Notes under the pieces: generated by a model
The model's database searches: none
What the model saw: the letters and a program-made list of their open reading frames with translations, nothing else
Told to the model about the DNA's origin: nothing
Assembly (NCBI GenBank): GCA_034408895.1
Contig: JAWXCI010000030.1
Location: 1 to 64,000, forward strand
Source of the DNA: UBA4660 sp034408895
GTDB taxonomy: Bacteria; Bacteroidota; Bacteroidia; Flavobacteriales_D; Sanyastnellaceae
DNA: 64,000 nucleotides
Direction: 5' to 3'
Part shown: positions 17,877 to 26,762 of the stretch, piece by piece
How the letters are laid out: every line of letters starts with the position of its first letter
Position numbering within the stretch: the first letter of the stretch is position 1
Position numbers and translations under genes: made by a program

Positions 17877-19433
17877 CTACTTCACACGGAGGGTGGCAAA
17901 AGGAATAAGCATTTCTTCCATTGAAATTCCTCCGTGCTGGAAGGTGTGCTGGTAGAAATTCACGAAGTGATTGTAGTTGTTCGGGTAAACAAAAAAGTCG
18001 CTGTTCATGGCAAACACGAACGATGTGCTGATGTTGGTTTTCGGCAGGAAAGCATCTTGCGGATTGCGCACTTCAAAAACTTCTTTGGGATTGTAGTTCA
18101 AGTTTCTTCCCGCTTTGTAGCGAAGGTTTGTGCTGGTGTTTCGGTCGCCCACAATTTTTACGGGGTTCTCGCAGCGAATGGTGCCGTGGTCGGTTGTTAT
18201 GATGAGGCGTCCTCCTGCCTCGGCCACTTTTTTTAGCATGTCCAACAGGGGCGAGTGATCGAACCACGACTGTGTGATGCTGCGGTACGCTGGTTCATCG
18301 CTGGCCAGTTCTTTTATCACTTCCATTTCTGTTCGGGCGTGGCTGAGCATGTCCACGAAATTGTACACAATCACATTGAGTTTATTGTTCACGAGGTTGG
18401 AAAAATTCTCCACCAGTTTTTTGCCTGCTGCGTTGTTGGTTATTTTGTTGTAGCTCCATTTGAAATCAAGACCGAGGCGTTTGAGTTGCGCTCCCAGAAA
18501 ATCTTCTTCGTGCATGTTCTTGCCGCCTTCGTCCTCTTCCGACTTCCACCATTGCGGAAATAGTTTTTCCATTTCGGTGGGTAGCAGGCCGGAGAAAATA
18601 GCGTTGCGTGCATAGTGGGTGGCGGTGGGCAAAATGCTGTAGAAAATTTCTTCGCTATCCAGCCTGAAAGATTCTTTGAGCCTGGGCAAAATCACTTTCC
18701 ACTGATCGAAACGAAGATTGTCAATCAGCAGCATGAATACAGGTTCAGTGCCACTCTCCTTTAGAACCGGAACCACGTTCTGCCGGAAAAGTGTATGCGA
18801 CATAATGGGCGCGGCCACAGCACTCTTCAACCAGTTTGTGTAGTTGTTGCGGATAAATTTGGAGAACTGCTCGTTGGCTTCCATACGCTGGGAAGCAAGA
18901 ATTTCGGACATTCCCTCGTCCTGTATTCCTTGCAGTTCCATGCTCCATCGGATGAGTTTTTTGTAGAACTCCGTCCATTCACCGGCATCCATCCTATCGC
19001 CCAGGCGCATGGATATTTCGCGAAACTCCTGGCGGTAGTCGCTCGAAGTTTTTTCGCTCACCAGTCTTTTTTCATCGAGATTCTTTTTTAGGGAATGAAG
19101 AATCTGGTTGGGGTTTACGGGCTTGATTAGGTAGTCGGCAATTTTGCTCCCTATGGCTTCTTCCATTATTTGCTCTTCCTCGCTCTTGGTTATCATAACC
19201 ACGGGTAGAGTAGGGTCAATGGTTTTAATCTCTTGAAGCGCCTGGAGGCCGCTCATGCCAGGCATATTTTCATCAAGAAACACAATGTCGAAGAATTGTT
19301 TCTTTACTTCATTCACAGCATCGCGGCCATTGTTTACGGTAGTGAGTTTGTAGCCTTTTTGTTCGAGGAAAATAATGTGTGGTTTGAGCAGATCTATTTC
19401 ATCATCTGCCCAAAGGATATGTTCTGCGGTCAT
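17877..19433 (-). CDS. porX: PorX response regulator with PglZ domain
   Basis: PorX is the cytoplasmic regulator of type IX secretion known from Porphyromonas and Flavobacterium. The N-terminal CheY-like receiver has acidic residues in ILWADDEID, the phospho-acceptor Asp in FLDENMPG near residue 53, and the conserved Lys in LIKPVNP. A helical linker leads to an alkaline-phosphatase-like PglZ domain (FMLLIDNLRFDQWK, then DMLSH, then ITTDHGTIRC). There is no DNA-binding domain. The start at 19433 (MTAEHILWADD, 518 residues) is preferred to 19475. The organism encodes many T9SS cargo proteins, six of them in this window, so the regulator fits its context. Confidence 0.92.
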   Translation of the reverse strand: MTAEHILWADDEIDLLKPHIIFLEQKGYKLTTVNNGRDAVNEVKKQFFDIVFLDENMPGMSGLQALQEIKTIDPTLPVVMITKSEEEQIMEEAIGSKIADYLIKPVNPNQILHSLKKNLDEKRLVSEKTSSDYRQEFREISMRLGDRMDAGEWTEFYKKLIRWSMELQGIQDEGMSEILASQRMEANEQFSKFIRNNYTNWLKSAVAAPIMSHTLFRQNVVPVLKESGTEPVFMLLIDNLRFDQWKVILPRLKESFRLDSEEIFYSILPTATHYARNAIFSGLLPTEMEKLFPQWWKSEEDEGGKNMHEEDFLGAQLKRLGLDFKWSYNKITNNAAGKKLVENFSNLVNNKLNVIVYNFVDMLSHARTEMEVIKELASDEPAYRSITQSWFDHSPLLDMLKKVAEAGGRLIITTDHGTIRCENPVKIVGDRNTSTNLRYKAGRNLNYNPKEVFEVRNPQDAFLPKTNISTSFVFAMNSDFFVYPNNYNHFVNFYQHTFQHGGISMEEMLIPFATLRVK

Positions 19434-19483
19434 GTTTTTAGTTGGAAATTTTTCGTGGTAAAGATGATGCAACAAGAAAGTAG

Positions 19484-20794
19484 ATGAAGTATTGCATCAG
19501 GTGTGAATTGCTGCATCACCCATGCGAGCAATCTCAGGAATTACTTTGGCCCCTCAATTCACACCCGCTCATCTTGGCCAACAAGCGAAAAATCATCAAC
19601 GACCCTGTCTATGGGTTTATCACCATTCGTCATGATTTTATACTGGACATAATTGATCATTCGTGGTTTCAGCGTTTGCGCAGGATTGCACAGTTGGGTC
19701 TGTCGCACCTTGTTTATCCTGGAGCCACTCACAACCGGTTTCAACACGCCATTGGCGCCATGAACCTGATGCAGGGCGCAGTGGATGAAATAAGGCACAA
19801 GGGTCATGCGATTACTGATGAAGAAGAACAAGGATTGCTGGCAGCTGTATTGTTGCACGATATAGGTCACGGGCCTTTCAGCCATGCGCTGGAACACACT
19901 CTTGTTTCAGACTTGCAACACGAAGACATTTCATCCATCATGATGAAAAAATTAAATGATGAGATGAACGGTTCACTGTCATTCGCCATCAAAATTTTCA
20001 ATAATGATTATCCGAAAAAATTTCTCCACCAACTGGTGAGCAGCCAACTGGATATGGACAGGCTGGACTACCTGGCGCGGGATAGTTTTTTCAGTGGTGT
20101 GGTGGAAGGGCAGGTAGGTTCTGAAAGAATTTTGAAAATGCTGGATGTGGTGGAAGACCAGCTGGTGGTGGAGGAGAAAGGAATTTACTCGATCGAGAAG
20201 TTTATTGTGGCGCGCAGGTTTATGTATTGGCAGGTCTATTTGCACCACGCGGTTCTCAGTGCGGAGTTTATGTTGGTGAATGTGTTGAAGCGTGCGAAGG
20301 AACTTGCATCGAATGGCGAAAAACTTTTCTGTTCACCAGCACTGGAATTTTTTCTTTACCACAATGTGAAGAAGGAAGATTTTCTGAAAGACTCAATCGC
20401 TCTTGAACACTATTCTAATCTTGATGACTTTGATATTATGGGCGCAATGAAGGTTTGGCAAACCTGTAGCGACAAGGTGCTTTCCCTGCTCTCCCGTAAA
20501 CTGGTGAACCGGGAACTTTTTAAAATTGAAATACAGCGTGAACCTTTTTCAGTGCACGTGGTTGAGTCCCGAATTGAAAGTGTTGCAACGCAACTTTCAA
20601 TTTCAAAAGAAGAAGCAGCGCACTTTGTTATTCATGAAAAAGTAGATAACCGTGCATACAACCAACTAAGTGATAGCATCAGGATAAAGATGAAAGATGG
20701 AAGGGTGCGTGATGCTTCTGGTGTGAGTGACCATCTCAATCTTGCTGCGCTGAATAAGAAAGTAGAGAAGTGGTTTCTGGCTTGGCCCAAATAA
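19484..20794 (+). CDS. HD-domain phosphohydrolase
   Basis: This cytoplasmic metal-dependent phosphohydrolase resembles dNTP triphosphohydrolase/SAMHD1-type HD proteins. Metal ligands are visible in HNRFQHAIGAMNL, LLHDIGHGPFSHALEH and QLDMDRLDYLARDS. The body opens with INDPVYGFITI, typical of the Bacteroidota family. The ATG at 19484 gives 436 residues, but the first 30 (Cys/His-rich) look unrelated to the family. The TTG at 19574 (LANKRKIINDP) is a credible alternative start giving 406 residues. Substrate unknown. The gene is divergent from porX and convergent with the RNase gene. Confidence 0.85.
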   Translation: MKYCIRCELLHHPCEQSQELLWPLNSHPLILANKRKIINDPVYGFITIRHDFILDIIDHSWFQRLRRIAQLGLSHLVYPGATHNRFQHAIGAMNLMQGAVDEIRHKGHAITDEEEQGLLAAVLLHDIGHGPFSHALEHTLVSDLQHEDISSIMMKKLNDEMNGSLSFAIKIFNNDYPKKFLHQLVSSQLDMDRLDYLARDSFFSGVVEGQVGSERILKMLDVVEDQLVVEEKGIYSIEKFIVARRFMYWQVYLHHAVLSAEFMLVNVLKRAKELASNGEKLFCSPALEFFLYHNVKKEDFLKDSIALEHYSNLDDFDIMGAMKVWQTCSDKVLSLLSRKLVNRELFKIEIQREPFSVHVVESRIESVATQLSISKEEAAHFVIHEKVDNRAYNQLSDSIRIKMKDGRVRDASGVSDHLNLAALNKKVEKWFLAWPK

Positions 20795-22348
20795 TCAAAG
20801 ATTGATCTCCTCGCCCTCAATATCAAAAAAATGATACTCCAGAAACTCGGAATTTGAAGATGCCTCAACGCTCAGTTTCATTTTGTACTTCTTGCTCCAC
20901 TGCTTTATTGTGTTGTTCCAGAAACCTCGTGTGAGGAAAGATTCCACCATGGGATGCGCAACGATCTTCACTTTTTTGTGCGTGCCTTCTTCGTGCAGGA
21001 AACGAAGGCCGTTTTCAATTTCATCAGTGAAAAGCACTGTGGCCTGTACCACACCTTTACCTCCGCAACTCGGGCATTTTTCAGTGGTCAATACTTTGGT
21101 GACAGGTTTCACACGTTCGCGGGTTATTTCAACCACCCCGAATTTGCTGGGTGCAAGAACGTTGTGTTTCGCCTTGTCCTCTTTCATAAAATCGCGAAGG
21201 CCTTCATGGAGTTTCCGCTGGTTATCACGATTGCCCATGTCAATGAAATCAATACAAATGATTCCACCCATATCTCGTAGGCGCAACAGCCGGGCAATTT
21301 CCTTTGCACATTCCATGTTGGTTTGCAGCGCGTTCTCTTCCTGGTTTTGAACAGAAGCGTTTTTGCGGTTGCCACTGTTTACATCAATTACATGCATGGC
21401 TTCAGTGTGCTCCACAATGAGATAAGCCCCGCTTTTGAGGTTTACCTGTTTACCAAAACTCTGTTTTATCTGTCGGTGGATATTGAAGGCGTCAAACAAA
21501 TCAGGTGATTTGTGAATTTTGACAATTCCTTCCTGCTGGTGTCCAAAACTCTTGAGATAAGTGCGAACATCGGCAGCCACCGTCTCATCGTTCACATGAA
21601 CGTTGGTAAAATCAGCATTGAGCAAATCGCGCAGCACGGTAGAAGTTTTATCCAACTCGCCCAACACACGCTGCGGTGGCTTGGCGGTTTTTATGTTCTT
21701 GTACAATTCTTGCCAGCGCTTGAAAAGATCTTGCATGTCCTGGTCCAGCTCTGCCACCTTGGTTCCTTCGGCCTGTGTGCGAATAATGACACCCATGTTT
21801 GCCGGCCTGATACTCGCAATGAGTTTGCGAAGGCGGTCGCGCTCCACGTCATCAATAATGCGGCTGGATAAAGAAATTTTGTTGGAAAAAGGGACAAGTA
21901 CAAGATACCGCCCGGCAATTGTGATTTCAGAAGTGAGCCTGGGGCCTTTGGCGCTGATGGGTTCCTTGGCCACCTGCACAGGAATAACATAACCCTGTCC
22001 CATCACATCACGGATTTTTCCATCCTTGCTTATGTCTGGCTGAATAGCAAAGCCGAGCAGGTCGGCACTGGGCTGTTGCCCCTGGCCGATGTTGCGCGAA
22101 TAGTGATTGAGGGAAGAAAACTGTGGACCCAAATCGAGGTAATGCAGGAACGCATCTTTTTCGTAGCCCACATCTACAAATGCAGCGTTGAGGTGCGTGA
22201 TAAGTTTTCTTACCCGCCCCATGTACACATCACCCACGGCAAATTGCTGGTTGCGTTCCTCGCGGTGCAATTCCATCAGTACCTTATCGTGGAGCAAGGC
22301 AATATCCACCCCTCTGGGTGTCGAGTTTATGATTAACTCAATGTTCAC
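20795..22348 (-). CDS. rng: Ribonuclease G/E family endoribonuclease
   Basis: RNase G/E enzymes process 5S/16S rRNA precursors and degrade mRNA. The 517-residue protein has the S1-containing N-terminus (GDVYMGRVRKLITHLNAAFVDVG) and the catalytic core with IDVNSG and CIDFIDMGNRDNQ, whose two Asp residues bind magnesium. CPSCGGKG forms the zinc link between subunits. There is no long C-terminal scaffold, so it resembles RNase G more than E. coli RNase E. It follows the 31-residue protein, TPR protein and HU-like genes on the same strand. Confidence 0.93.
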   Translation of the reverse strand: MNIELIINSTPRGVDIALLHDKVLMELHREERNQQFAVGDVYMGRVRKLITHLNAAFVDVGYEKDAFLHYLDLGPQFSSLNHYSRNIGQGQQPSADLLGFAIQPDISKDGKIRDVMGQGYVIPVQVAKEPISAKGPRLTSEITIAGRYLVLVPFSNKISLSSRIIDDVERDRLRKLIASIRPANMGVIIRTQAEGTKVAELDQDMQDLFKRWQELYKNIKTAKPPQRVLGELDKTSTVLRDLLNADFTNVHVNDETVAADVRTYLKSFGHQQEGIVKIHKSPDLFDAFNIHRQIKQSFGKQVNLKSGAYLIVEHTEAMHVIDVNSGNRKNASVQNQEENALQTNMECAKEIARLLRLRDMGGIICIDFIDMGNRDNQRKLHEGLRDFMKEDKAKHNVLAPSKFGVVEITRERVKPVTKVLTTEKCPSCGGKGVVQATVLFTDEIENGLRFLHEEGTHKKVKIVAHPMVESFLTRGFWNNTIKQWSKKYKMKLSVEASSNSEFLEYHFFDIEGEEINL

Positions 22349-22525
22349 CCTTTAGTCTTTTGTTCATTTCCGGATTGCCGTAAACTTATATCGCGTTCCG
22401 GGGTAAAAAAATCGAGTGTAGGAAAAAACCCAAACGGCCCCGATGGTAATCGAAACTGCTGTCTGTAAGCCACCCGGTGGGTTTGTTAAAGATGTGGGTT
22501 GTTCAAAGGAAGAATAAGCAACGTA

Positions 22526-22621
22526 CTAACGCAACTTCTTCTTGTGCCTGTTCTTGCGAAGGCGCTTCTTCCTTTTGTGGGTGGCCATCTTATGTCTCTT
22601 TCTCTTTTTACCGCAAGGCAT
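22526..22621 (-). CDS. AURKAIP1/COX24-domain 31-residue basic protein
   Basis: From ATG at 22621 to TAG at 22526 there is a 31-residue protein, MPCGKKRKRHKMATHKRKKR followed by LRKNRHKKKLR, with nearly two-thirds Lys/Arg/His. It matches the short Bacteroidota proteins carrying the AURKAIP1/COX24 domain, whose mitochondrial relative AURKAIP1 is ribosomal protein mS38. A ribosome-associated role is therefore likely but inferred. It sits 5 bases downstream of the TPR gene and shares its strand. The gene is easily missed because of its length. Confidence 0.88.
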   Translation of the reverse strand: MPCGKKRKRHKMATHKRKKRLRKNRHKKKLR

Positions 22622-22626
22622 ATTTA

Positions 22627-23214
22627 TTACGGGATTAATTTTTTGTTTATGTTTTCTATTCTTCGCTTCACTTCGTTGGTGGCTGTAGTATCTCTTGTCA
22701 ACTCCAGCACCTTAGCGTAATGTTTTTTTGCTTCCTCCAGTTGCCCGGTTTCATCTTCTATTTGAGCTGCCAGGAAGTTTGCCACCATGTCATCAGGGTG
22801 GGTGATTAATGACTTCCTGAACAATTCAAGTGCTTCCTCTTTTTGCCCGGCCTGGAATTTTATTCCTCCCCATTCCACCAGCGCCCCTGCGTGAGTGGAG
22901 TCCATGGCAAGTATTTTTTCAAACCTGGCAATGGCCTTTTCCATTTGGCCCGACTCAATGGAGAAAAGACCAAGCTGAAATTGAGCATCAAGGTTGGTGG
23001 AATCTTTTTCTACCAATTCTCTTAACAGCCTGATACCTTCCATCGGGTTAGGGCTTCGCACCAGTTTCACGGCTTCTTCAAGTTTCAATGAGTCAACATT
23101 GAGCGGTGCTTGTTGTTGGCTGCGAACAGAAGCGGGTTGTTTGGGCAATAACAGGAAAAGAACGATGAGCGCAAGGCTCGCTATCAAAACTAGAACAAGC
23201 CTGGTGTTAAGCAT
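22627..23214 (-). CDS. Membrane-anchored TPR protein
   Basis: The 195-residue product has an N-terminal hydrophobic anchor (VLVLIASLALIVLFLLL), then about four tetratricopeptide repeats (for example AQFQLGLFSIESGQMEKAIA and ALVEWGGIKFQAGQKEEALE). TPRs mediate protein-protein contacts; the partner is unknown, and the repeats would face the periplasm. Its ATG overlaps the end of the HU-like gene by eight bases, implying coupled translation. The order HU - TPR - COX24-domain protein - RNase G suggests one operon. Confidence 0.82.
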   Translation of the reverse strand: MLNTRLVLVLIASLALIVLFLLLPKQPASVRSQQQAPLNVDSLKLEEAVKLVRSPNPMEGIRLLRELVEKDSTNLDAQFQLGLFSIESGQMEKAIARFEKILAMDSTHAGALVEWGGIKFQAGQKEEALELFRKSLITHPDDMVANFLAAQIEDETGQLEEAKKHYAKVLELTRDTTATNEVKRRIENINKKLIP

Positions 23215-23506
23215 GTCCTTCTACTTTCACTTTATCTTTCACTTCATCCACAAATTCCTGTGCGGGTTTAAATGCAGGGATGTAGTGGGCAGGAATTTCT
23301 ACTGTTGTATTGGCCAGGATATTTCTACCCAGCTTTCTTGCTCGTTTTTTCACAATAAAACTTCCAAAACCACGCAGGTAAACATTTTCTCCTTTCTCCA
23401 GCGATTTCTTCACCGCACCCATAAAAGCTTCAACAGTGGTGAGTACCTCCATTTTGTCAATTCCTGTGCGATGTGAAATCTCCTGAACGATGTCTGCCTT
23501 GGTCAT
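23207..23506 (-). CDS. HU/IHF-family DNA-binding protein
   Basis: This is a 99-residue histone-like nucleoid protein. It begins MTKADIVQEISHRTGIDK, the usual helical dimerisation segment. It contains ENVYLRGFGSFIVKKRARKLGRN, the beta-arm entry, and the minor-groove-intercalating region around IPAHYIPAFKPAQEF. The arm has IPAHY where RNPxTG is common, as in several Bacteroidota IHF-like subunits. A good promoter (23561-23589) lies upstream and overlaps the start of the divergent mutY. The stop overlaps the TPR gene. Confidence 0.9.
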   Translation of the reverse strand: MTKADIVQEISHRTGIDKMEVLTTVEAFMGAVKKSLEKGENVYLRGFGSFIVKKRARKLGRNILANTTVEIPAHYIPAFKPAQEFVDEVKDKVKVEGHA

Positions 23507-23560
23507 TTTTTAAAGCTTGGGTTATTGTTGCCAATTCTAATGTTTCCAAAATTGGGGCGG

Positions 23561-23589
23561 CAAATATAGACGGGTGCCAGTAAAAACAA
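23561..23589 (-). promoter_or_regulatory. Bacteroidota-type promoter for the HU operon
   Basis: On the minus strand a TTG (23589-23587) is followed after 18 bases by TATATTTG (23568-23561). This matches the phylum consensus TTG-N17-23-TAnnTTTG. It lies 55 bases before the HU-like ATG. The -33 element covers the ATG of mutY at 23589, so RNA polymerase bound here would occlude the 5' end of mutY. Confidence 0.65.
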
Positions 23590-24698
23590 TGACTTCAAAA
23601 TCAAATGCTAAAAGAGCAAAATTTCATGAACCGGAATGGGTTTTAACTGGTTTTTCTACAACTCTTTTGAAATGGTTTTATGGAAACAAGCGCGAGTTGC
23701 CCTGGCGCGAGACTAAGGACCCGTATAAAGTGTGGTTGTCGGAAATCATGCTGCAGCAAACCCGGGTAAATCAGGCGATGGATTATTACCTCGGTTTCAT
23801 CAAAAAGTTTCCTTCGGTGAACTCATTAGCCGCTGCAAAAGAGGTTGAGGTGTTGAAGATGTGGCAGGGATTGGGTTACTACAGCAGGGCGCGGAATCTT
23901 CATCATGCCGCTAAAACTGTGGTGCAAAAATTCGCGGGAGAATTTCCTGGCTCATTTCACGAACTGCTACAGTTGAAAGGTGTGGGCAAATACACGGCTG
24001 CCGCAATTGCTTCCATTTGTTTTAGTGAACCCACGGCAGTGGTAGATGGAAATGTCATGCGCGTGTTAAGCAGGCTTATGGGAATCCGCGAAGCAATGGA
24101 TTCAAAGGACGGAATTAAAAAAATCCAATCGCTTGCTGATGCGTTGTTGGACAAGAATAATCCCGGTGATTTCAACCAGGCCATGATGGAGTTTGGAGCC
24201 ATTCAATGCACACCTAAAAATCCGGATTGCGGAAGTTGTGTATTCAGGAGTAGCTGCTTTGCACTGAGCAATGGTCTTGTTGATGAATTGCCGAAGAAAT
24301 CGAAACACACGGTGGTCAAAGACATTTGGATGGACTACTTCGTACTTCACACTGCGCAAAAAATTTACCTGCGGAAACGTAATGATTCGGGCATCTGGAA
24401 AAACATGTACGACTTTCCATGTGTTGAATCAACAGTGAAGAAAAATGAATTGAAAGTGTTGAAAGAATTTTTCACTCGGCATTCATCGTTGCCCAATTGT
24501 TTCCTGAAAGAAACGGGGGCAGAAGTAATTCACATTCTTTCCCACCGGAAAATCCACGCACGGTTTTTTGAAATTGAACTCAGTGAAAAATGGTTGAGCA
24601 AACAGGAAAGCATTTTTGAAGTGGAGATATCAACGTTGAAAAAATACCCGGTGCCCCGGCTTATCGAAAACTATTTGTCCGGTAAAAAATTCATCTGA
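23589..24698 (+). CDS. mutY: A/G-specific adenine DNA glycosylase MutY
   Basis: MutY removes adenine mispaired with 8-oxoguanine. Visible features are LPWRETKDPYKVWLSEIMLQQTRV with the catalytic Glu, the helix-hairpin-helix LKGVGKYTAAAI and the catalytic Asp in VVDGNVMRVLSR. The 4Fe-4S ligands lie in CTPKNPDCGSCVFRSSC near 207-223 (C-x6-C-x2-C-x5-C). A NUDIX-like C-terminal domain that reads 8-oxoG follows. The ATG at 23589 (MTSKSNAKR, 369 residues) is chosen; a GTG at 23574 would add five residues and lies inside the divergent HU promoter. Confidence 0.93.
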   Translation: MTSKSNAKRAKFHEPEWVLTGFSTTLLKWFYGNKRELPWRETKDPYKVWLSEIMLQQTRVNQAMDYYLGFIKKFPSVNSLAAAKEVEVLKMWQGLGYYSRARNLHHAAKTVVQKFAGEFPGSFHELLQLKGVGKYTAAAIASICFSEPTAVVDGNVMRVLSRLMGIREAMDSKDGIKKIQSLADALLDKNNPGDFNQAMMEFGAIQCTPKNPDCGSCVFRSSCFALSNGLVDELPKKSKHTVVKDIWMDYFVLHTAQKIYLRKRNDSGIWKNMYDFPCVESTVKKNELKVLKEFFTRHSSLPNCFLKETGAEVIHILSHRKIHARFFEIELSEKWLSKQESIFEVEISTLKKYPVPRLIENYLSGKKFI

Positions 24699-24769
24699 AC
24701 TAGTTGGAAACGGAATCGCGCACAATTGCATGTGCCGAATAGATTTGCGCACTCTTCAAAAAACCCCTG

Positions 24770-26668
24770 ATGGAAAAACTTGTTTCACTGGTTCCGATGT
24801 TTCCCCTCATCGGTTTTCTGTACATCACTTTTTTTGGAAAAGGGTTGAGCAAAAATTTTGTTGGATGGGTGGCTTCGGGTTCCATACTCCTTTCTTTCTT
24901 CGTCTCTGTGGTTGTTTTCAGCACTCAACTTCACGGAGGTCACAGTGCCGTGGTAAATATTTGTGAATGGATAGGTGCAGGTGAATTGCAGGTGAACATC
25001 AGTTTCATCGTTGACCCTCTCAGTACCATTTACCTATTGTTTGTTACAGGTGTCGGCTTTCTTATTCATGCATATTCCATCGGCTATATGCACGATGATG
25101 AAGGATTTTCGAGGTTCATGTCATACCTCAACCTGTTTGTGTTTTTCATGCTCCTGCTTGTGCTGGGCGATTCTTACCTGCTTATGTTCGTTGGATGGGA
25201 GGGAGTGGGTTTGTGTTCATTTATGCTCATTGGTTTCTGGTACAAGGACATGAAGAACAATGACGCTGCGAAGAAGGCATTCATAATGAATCGCGTGGGC
25301 GACCTTGGTTTCATCATAGGTATGTGCCTGTTGTTCTATTACACAGGAACACTCAATTACAATGAACTTTACGAAGGAGCAAAAATTTCTGCGCTTGACA
25401 CTTCAGAAGCAACCACCGTTGCGATACTATTCTTCATTGGAGCAATGGGAAAGAGTGCACAGTTCCCTCTGCACACATGGTTACCCGATGCCATGGCCGG
25501 GCCTACTCCGGTTTCAGCACTTATCCATGCGGCAACTATGGTGACTGCCGGTATTTATTTATTGGCGCGCTCCAGCGATTTGTTCGCGGCAAGTGAAGTG
25601 GCCAGTGCGGTGGTGACCTGGATAGGAATTTTTACTGCCATTCTCGGTGCCACAATAGCACTCGCTCAAAATGACATCAAGAAAGTTCTGGCCTACTCCA
25701 CTGTTTCGCAACTCGGACTGATGTTCGTGGCCCTTGGACTTGGCGCATACAGCATTGCGGTTTTCCATGTCATCACTCATGCCTTCTTTAAAGCTCTGCT
25801 TTTCCTCGGAAGTGGTTCCGTGATTCATGCCATGGGAGGTGAACAGGACATCCGCAGAATGGGTGGACTGAAAAAATATCTTCCTACTACGCACTGGACA
25901 TTCCTTGTGGGATGTTTAGCCATATCGGGCATTGTTCCCTTTGCCGGGTTCTTCTCCAAAGACCAGATTATAGCAACAGCCTGGGAAATGAATCCGGTGG
26001 TATTCATCCTTTCCATTGGAGTTTCGGCACTCACTGCATTTTACATGTTTCGTTTGTACTTCCTCACTTTTCACGGAGAATTTCGCGGCACGCATGCCCA
26101 GGAACATCATGTGCACGAATCACCCAAAGTGATGACGCTTCCTTTGATTGTGCTTGCGGTGCTTTCCATTGTTGGAGGATTTATCGGGTTTCCACATGCA
26201 GCCGGACACGCCCTCAATATTCCTCACTGGCTCGACCATTTCCTTGAGCCAACTTCATCATCTATTGTTGCGGATATGCATATTACAATCGGGCTGGAAG
26301 CAATCATGATGGTTGTTGCAACGTTGGTTGCGGTAGTTTCGATTTGGTACGCTTATACCATTTATTACAAGAGGAGAATGCTCGCACTGGAGGATGATGA
26401 AATTGATTCATCACTCCATCACGCCTTAGTAAATAAGTATTGGCTGGATGAATTGTATGACGCCATTATCCGCAAACCGGTGGATAAAATCAGTGCATGG
26501 TTTGCGCGAATTGTAGAGCCAAAATTGATTGATGGCACCGTGAATGGCAGCGGAAAACTGACGCAATGGGCCGGTCAGAATTTGAAACTTTTACACAACG
26601 GAAAACTCGGAGTTTATATTCTGGTGATGATCATCGGCTTGCTGGTAATGCTACTTACACTATTATGA
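24770..26668 (+). CDS. nuoL: NADH-quinone oxidoreductase subunit L
   Basis: NuoL is the distal antiporter-like proton-pumping subunit of respiratory complex I. The 632-residue protein has about sixteen membrane segments and the proton-channel signatures SYLLMFVGWEGVGLCSFMLI, FPLHTWLPDAMAGPTPVSAL and HVITHAFFKALLFLGSGSVI. The long amphipathic C-terminal arm typical of NuoL is present. Unusually, its upstream neighbour is mutY and not nuoK, so the complex I genes are split in this genome. NuoM follows after 94 bases that include intergenic phrase repeats. Confidence 0.96.
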   Translation: MEKLVSLVPMFPLIGFLYITFFGKGLSKNFVGWVASGSILLSFFVSVVVFSTQLHGGHSAVVNICEWIGAGELQVNISFIVDPLSTIYLLFVTGVGFLIHAYSIGYMHDDEGFSRFMSYLNLFVFFMLLLVLGDSYLLMFVGWEGVGLCSFMLIGFWYKDMKNNDAAKKAFIMNRVGDLGFIIGMCLLFYYTGTLNYNELYEGAKISALDTSEATTVAILFFIGAMGKSAQFPLHTWLPDAMAGPTPVSALIHAATMVTAGIYLLARSSDLFAASEVASAVVTWIGIFTAILGATIALAQNDIKKVLAYSTVSQLGLMFVALGLGAYSIAVFHVITHAFFKALLFLGSGSVIHAMGGEQDIRRMGGLKKYLPTTHWTFLVGCLAISGIVPFAGFFSKDQIIATAWEMNPVVFILSIGVSALTAFYMFRLYFLTFHGEFRGTHAQEHHVHESPKVMTLPLIVLAVLSIVGGFIGFPHAAGHALNIPHWLDHFLEPTSSSIVADMHITIGLEAIMMVVATLVAVVSIWYAYTIYYKRRMLALEDDEIDSSLHHALVNKYWLDELYDAIIRKPVDKISAWFARIVEPKLIDGTVNGSGKLTQWAGQNLKLLHNGKLGVYILVMIIGLLVMLLTLL

Positions 26669-26720
26669 TTTTTCAAGAATGAACCGCAAGAACAAACATC
26701 TAATAACTCCCCGCCATTCG

Positions 26721-26756
26721 TTGCCTGCCGACTGCTCAATGCTTACTGCCTACTAA
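26721..26756. repeat. ACTGCC-type intergenic phrase
   Basis: The nuoL-nuoM spacer carries repeated CTGCC/ACTGCTC/TACTGCCTACT words. The same style appears before the 3' end of lgt (346-377), near 3004-3028, near 15941-15951 (opposite orientation) and inside the glycosyltransferase gene at 41689-41712. It behaves like a dispersed, degenerate intergenic element. Confidence 0.55.
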
Positions 26757-26762
26757 AGAAGA

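Noticed and set aside
17877..19433. BREX phage-defence gene because of the PglZ domain
   Set aside because: The receiver domain plus PglZ order is that of PorX; no BREX genes (brxA, brxL, methylase) are present.
20882..21350. 155-codon plus-strand frame antisense to rng
   Set aside because: Opposite to highly conserved RNase G codons; Ser/Arg-rich as expected of a shadow frame.
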